From Candidatus Krumholzibacteriia bacterium (GTDB taxonomy: Bacteria; Krumholzibacteriota; Krumholzibacteriia; LZORAL124-64-63), in NCBI GenBank assembly GCA_027056825.1, contig JALUJS010000699.1, forward strand, positions 1-6,289: a DNA stretch of 6,289 nucleotides, given 5' to 3'. How positions within the stretch are numbered: position 1 is the stretch's first letter; the number at the start of each line of letters is the position of its first letter. Positions 5,391 to 6,289 of the stretch are shown in pieces. The translations under genes and the position numbers were made by a program. Under the pieces are notes generated by a model. It did not search any database. It saw only the letters and a list, made by a program, of their open reading frames with translations, and was not told the DNA's origin.

Positions 5391-6289
5391 GTGCGCGTCG
5401 AACTGAAGGTTCCGGCCTGGGCGGAGTTCCTGCTGAGCGACCTGACGGACTGGAACCGGGCGCCGGTCCCGGTCGCCGAGGTGGCGCCCTTTGACCTGCC
5501 CGACGACGTCTATTTCGAGTACACCTGGCAGGACGCGTCCGGCCGCAAGCGGCCCGACCCCGCCAACACGAACCCGCGCCGGAATCCCTGGTGGCCCCAC
5601 GCCTGCAATCTCACCGGCCCGGACTATCGTCCGGAACCCTGGTCCGTGCGGGCCGACGGCCCGCCCCGGGGCCGCACCCTGCGCCTGATGGTGGAGTCGG
5701 GGATCCTGGGCGAGTCGCGGCCCCTGCTGGTGTACACGCCGGCCGGCTGCGCGGACCGCGCCCTGCCGCTGGTGGTGTTCCAGGACGGCAAGGCCTATTA
5801 CGCCTGGGGCCGGGCGCCGCGGATCCTGGACGTGATGCTGGAGGCCGGCGAGATCGGTCCCGCCCACCTGGTCTTCATTCCGCCGCGCAAGCGCACGCAA
5901 GAGTACGCCTTCAACCAGCGGTACCGGCGTTTCATCTGCGAGGAGGCCCTTCCGCTGGCCATGGGGCGGGTACGGTGCAGCGGCCGGGCCGTGGCCTGGG
6001 GCGCGAGTCTGGGCGGCCTGTTGAGCGCCGAACTGGCCTGGGAGCGGCCGGATATCTTCGGCTGCGTGGTGGCCCAGAGCGGAGCCTTCCAGTTCAGTCC
6101 GGACATGGATTTCGATCATCCCTTCGGAGGGTCGGAGGCGTTCCTGCACAAGGTGCGCGCGGCCTCCGACCTGCCTGCACTGCGCTGGCGGTTGCAGTGC
6201 GGCACCCTCGAGTGGCTGCTGGACAGCAACCGTAACCTGCACCGGGAGCTGGACGCGCGCGGGGCGGACTGCAAACTGGACCTGCGCCA
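5391..6289 (+). CDS. Enterochelin-esterase-like alpha/beta hydrolase (3' end outside window)
   Basis: An open frame of 299 codons starts at GTG 5391 and runs off the right edge. GGGGA at 5380-5384, inside the end of typA, is a good Shine-Dalgarno with six-base spacing. Residues 1-62 resemble the N-terminal E-set/CBM48-like domain of Fes-type esterases (FLLSDLTDWN at 13-22, YFEY at 41-44, PDPANTNP at 55-62). From about residue 95 an esterase-D-type alpha/beta hydrolase follows: VVFQDG (128-133), RTQEY (168-172), and the nucleophile elbow GASLGG (204-209) with Ser206. CGTLE (270-274) is where the family has its acidic residue, so Glu274 is a candidate. The catalytic His should lie beyond the window. 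No signal peptide is visible, which suggests a cytoplasmic enzyme. Relatives hydrolyse ferric enterobactin or other esters; no siderophore genes are seen here, so the substrate is unknown. It is probably translated from the typA transcript. Confidence 0.8.
   Translation, partial: MRVELKVPAWAEFLLSDLTDWNRAPVPVAEVAPFDLPDDVYFEYTWQDASGRKRPDPANTNPRRNPWWPHACNLTGPDYRPEPWSVRADGPPRGRTLRLMVESGILGESRPLLVYTPAGCADRALPLVVFQDGKAYYAWGRAPRILDVMLEAGEIGPAHLVFIPPRKRTQEYAFNQRYRRFICEEALPLAMGRVRCSGRAVAWGASLGGLLSAELAWERPDIFGCVVAQSGAFQFSPDMDFDHPFGGSEAFLHKVRAASDLPALRWRLQCGTLEWLLDSNRNLHRELDARGADCKLDLR

Noticed and set aside
5106..6242. A 378-codon minus-strand frame and a 214-codon + frame (5591-6235) over the esterase
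   Set aside because: The frame from GTG 5391 carries the GASLGG nucleophile elbow and the Fes-like domain order; the other frames show no motifs.

Overview
The window is GC-rich (visibly well above 60%) and densely coded. All five recognisable genes lie on the + strand. Gene content (a YcgR-like c-di-GMP receptor behind a flagellar-type promoter, a YegS/BmrU-type lipid kinase, TypA/BipA) suggests a motile, high-GC Gram-negative bacterium, most likely a proteobacterium. I cannot name the genus. There are no rRNA, tRNA or CRISPR features, and no transposase.

Left part (1-1523). The window opens inside a repeat element whose right end is at about position 98. The element's last bases, CTAAA (95-99), form the -35 box of a near-perfect sigma-28 (FliA) promoter, CTAAA-N15-GCCGATCA. 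The promoter reads into a 439-residue protein with a C-terminal YcgR-type module (PilZN plus PilZ, with RxxxR and DxSxxG) and an N-terminal region that looks like a degenerate CheX/CheC domain. Promoter and domains together point to control of swimming or chemotaxis by c-di-GMP.

Middle (1524-1890). This spacer holds a more complete copy of the same repeat: about 226 bp, with 44-nt imperfect terminal inverted repeats, several nested hairpins and a possible 8-bp target duplication (CGACCGTT). It looks like a non-autonomous, MITE-like intergenic element. The two copies lie in direct orientation either side of the PilZ gene.

Second transcription unit (1891-3362). An unrecognised 158-residue acidic protein overlaps the start of a diacylglycerol-kinase-family lipid kinase by an ATGA junction, so the two are probably cotranslated.

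Third unit (3363 to the end). A 205-bp leader carries a plausible sigma-70 promoter and then a candidate intrinsic terminator only 41 nt before the typA start, which suggests either the end of the upstream unit or attenuation of typA. typA (606 aa) is intact. Two bases after its stop, a GTG start opens an enterochelin-esterase-like (Fes-type) alpha/beta hydrolase that runs off the right edge, so its catalytic histidine region is not visible.
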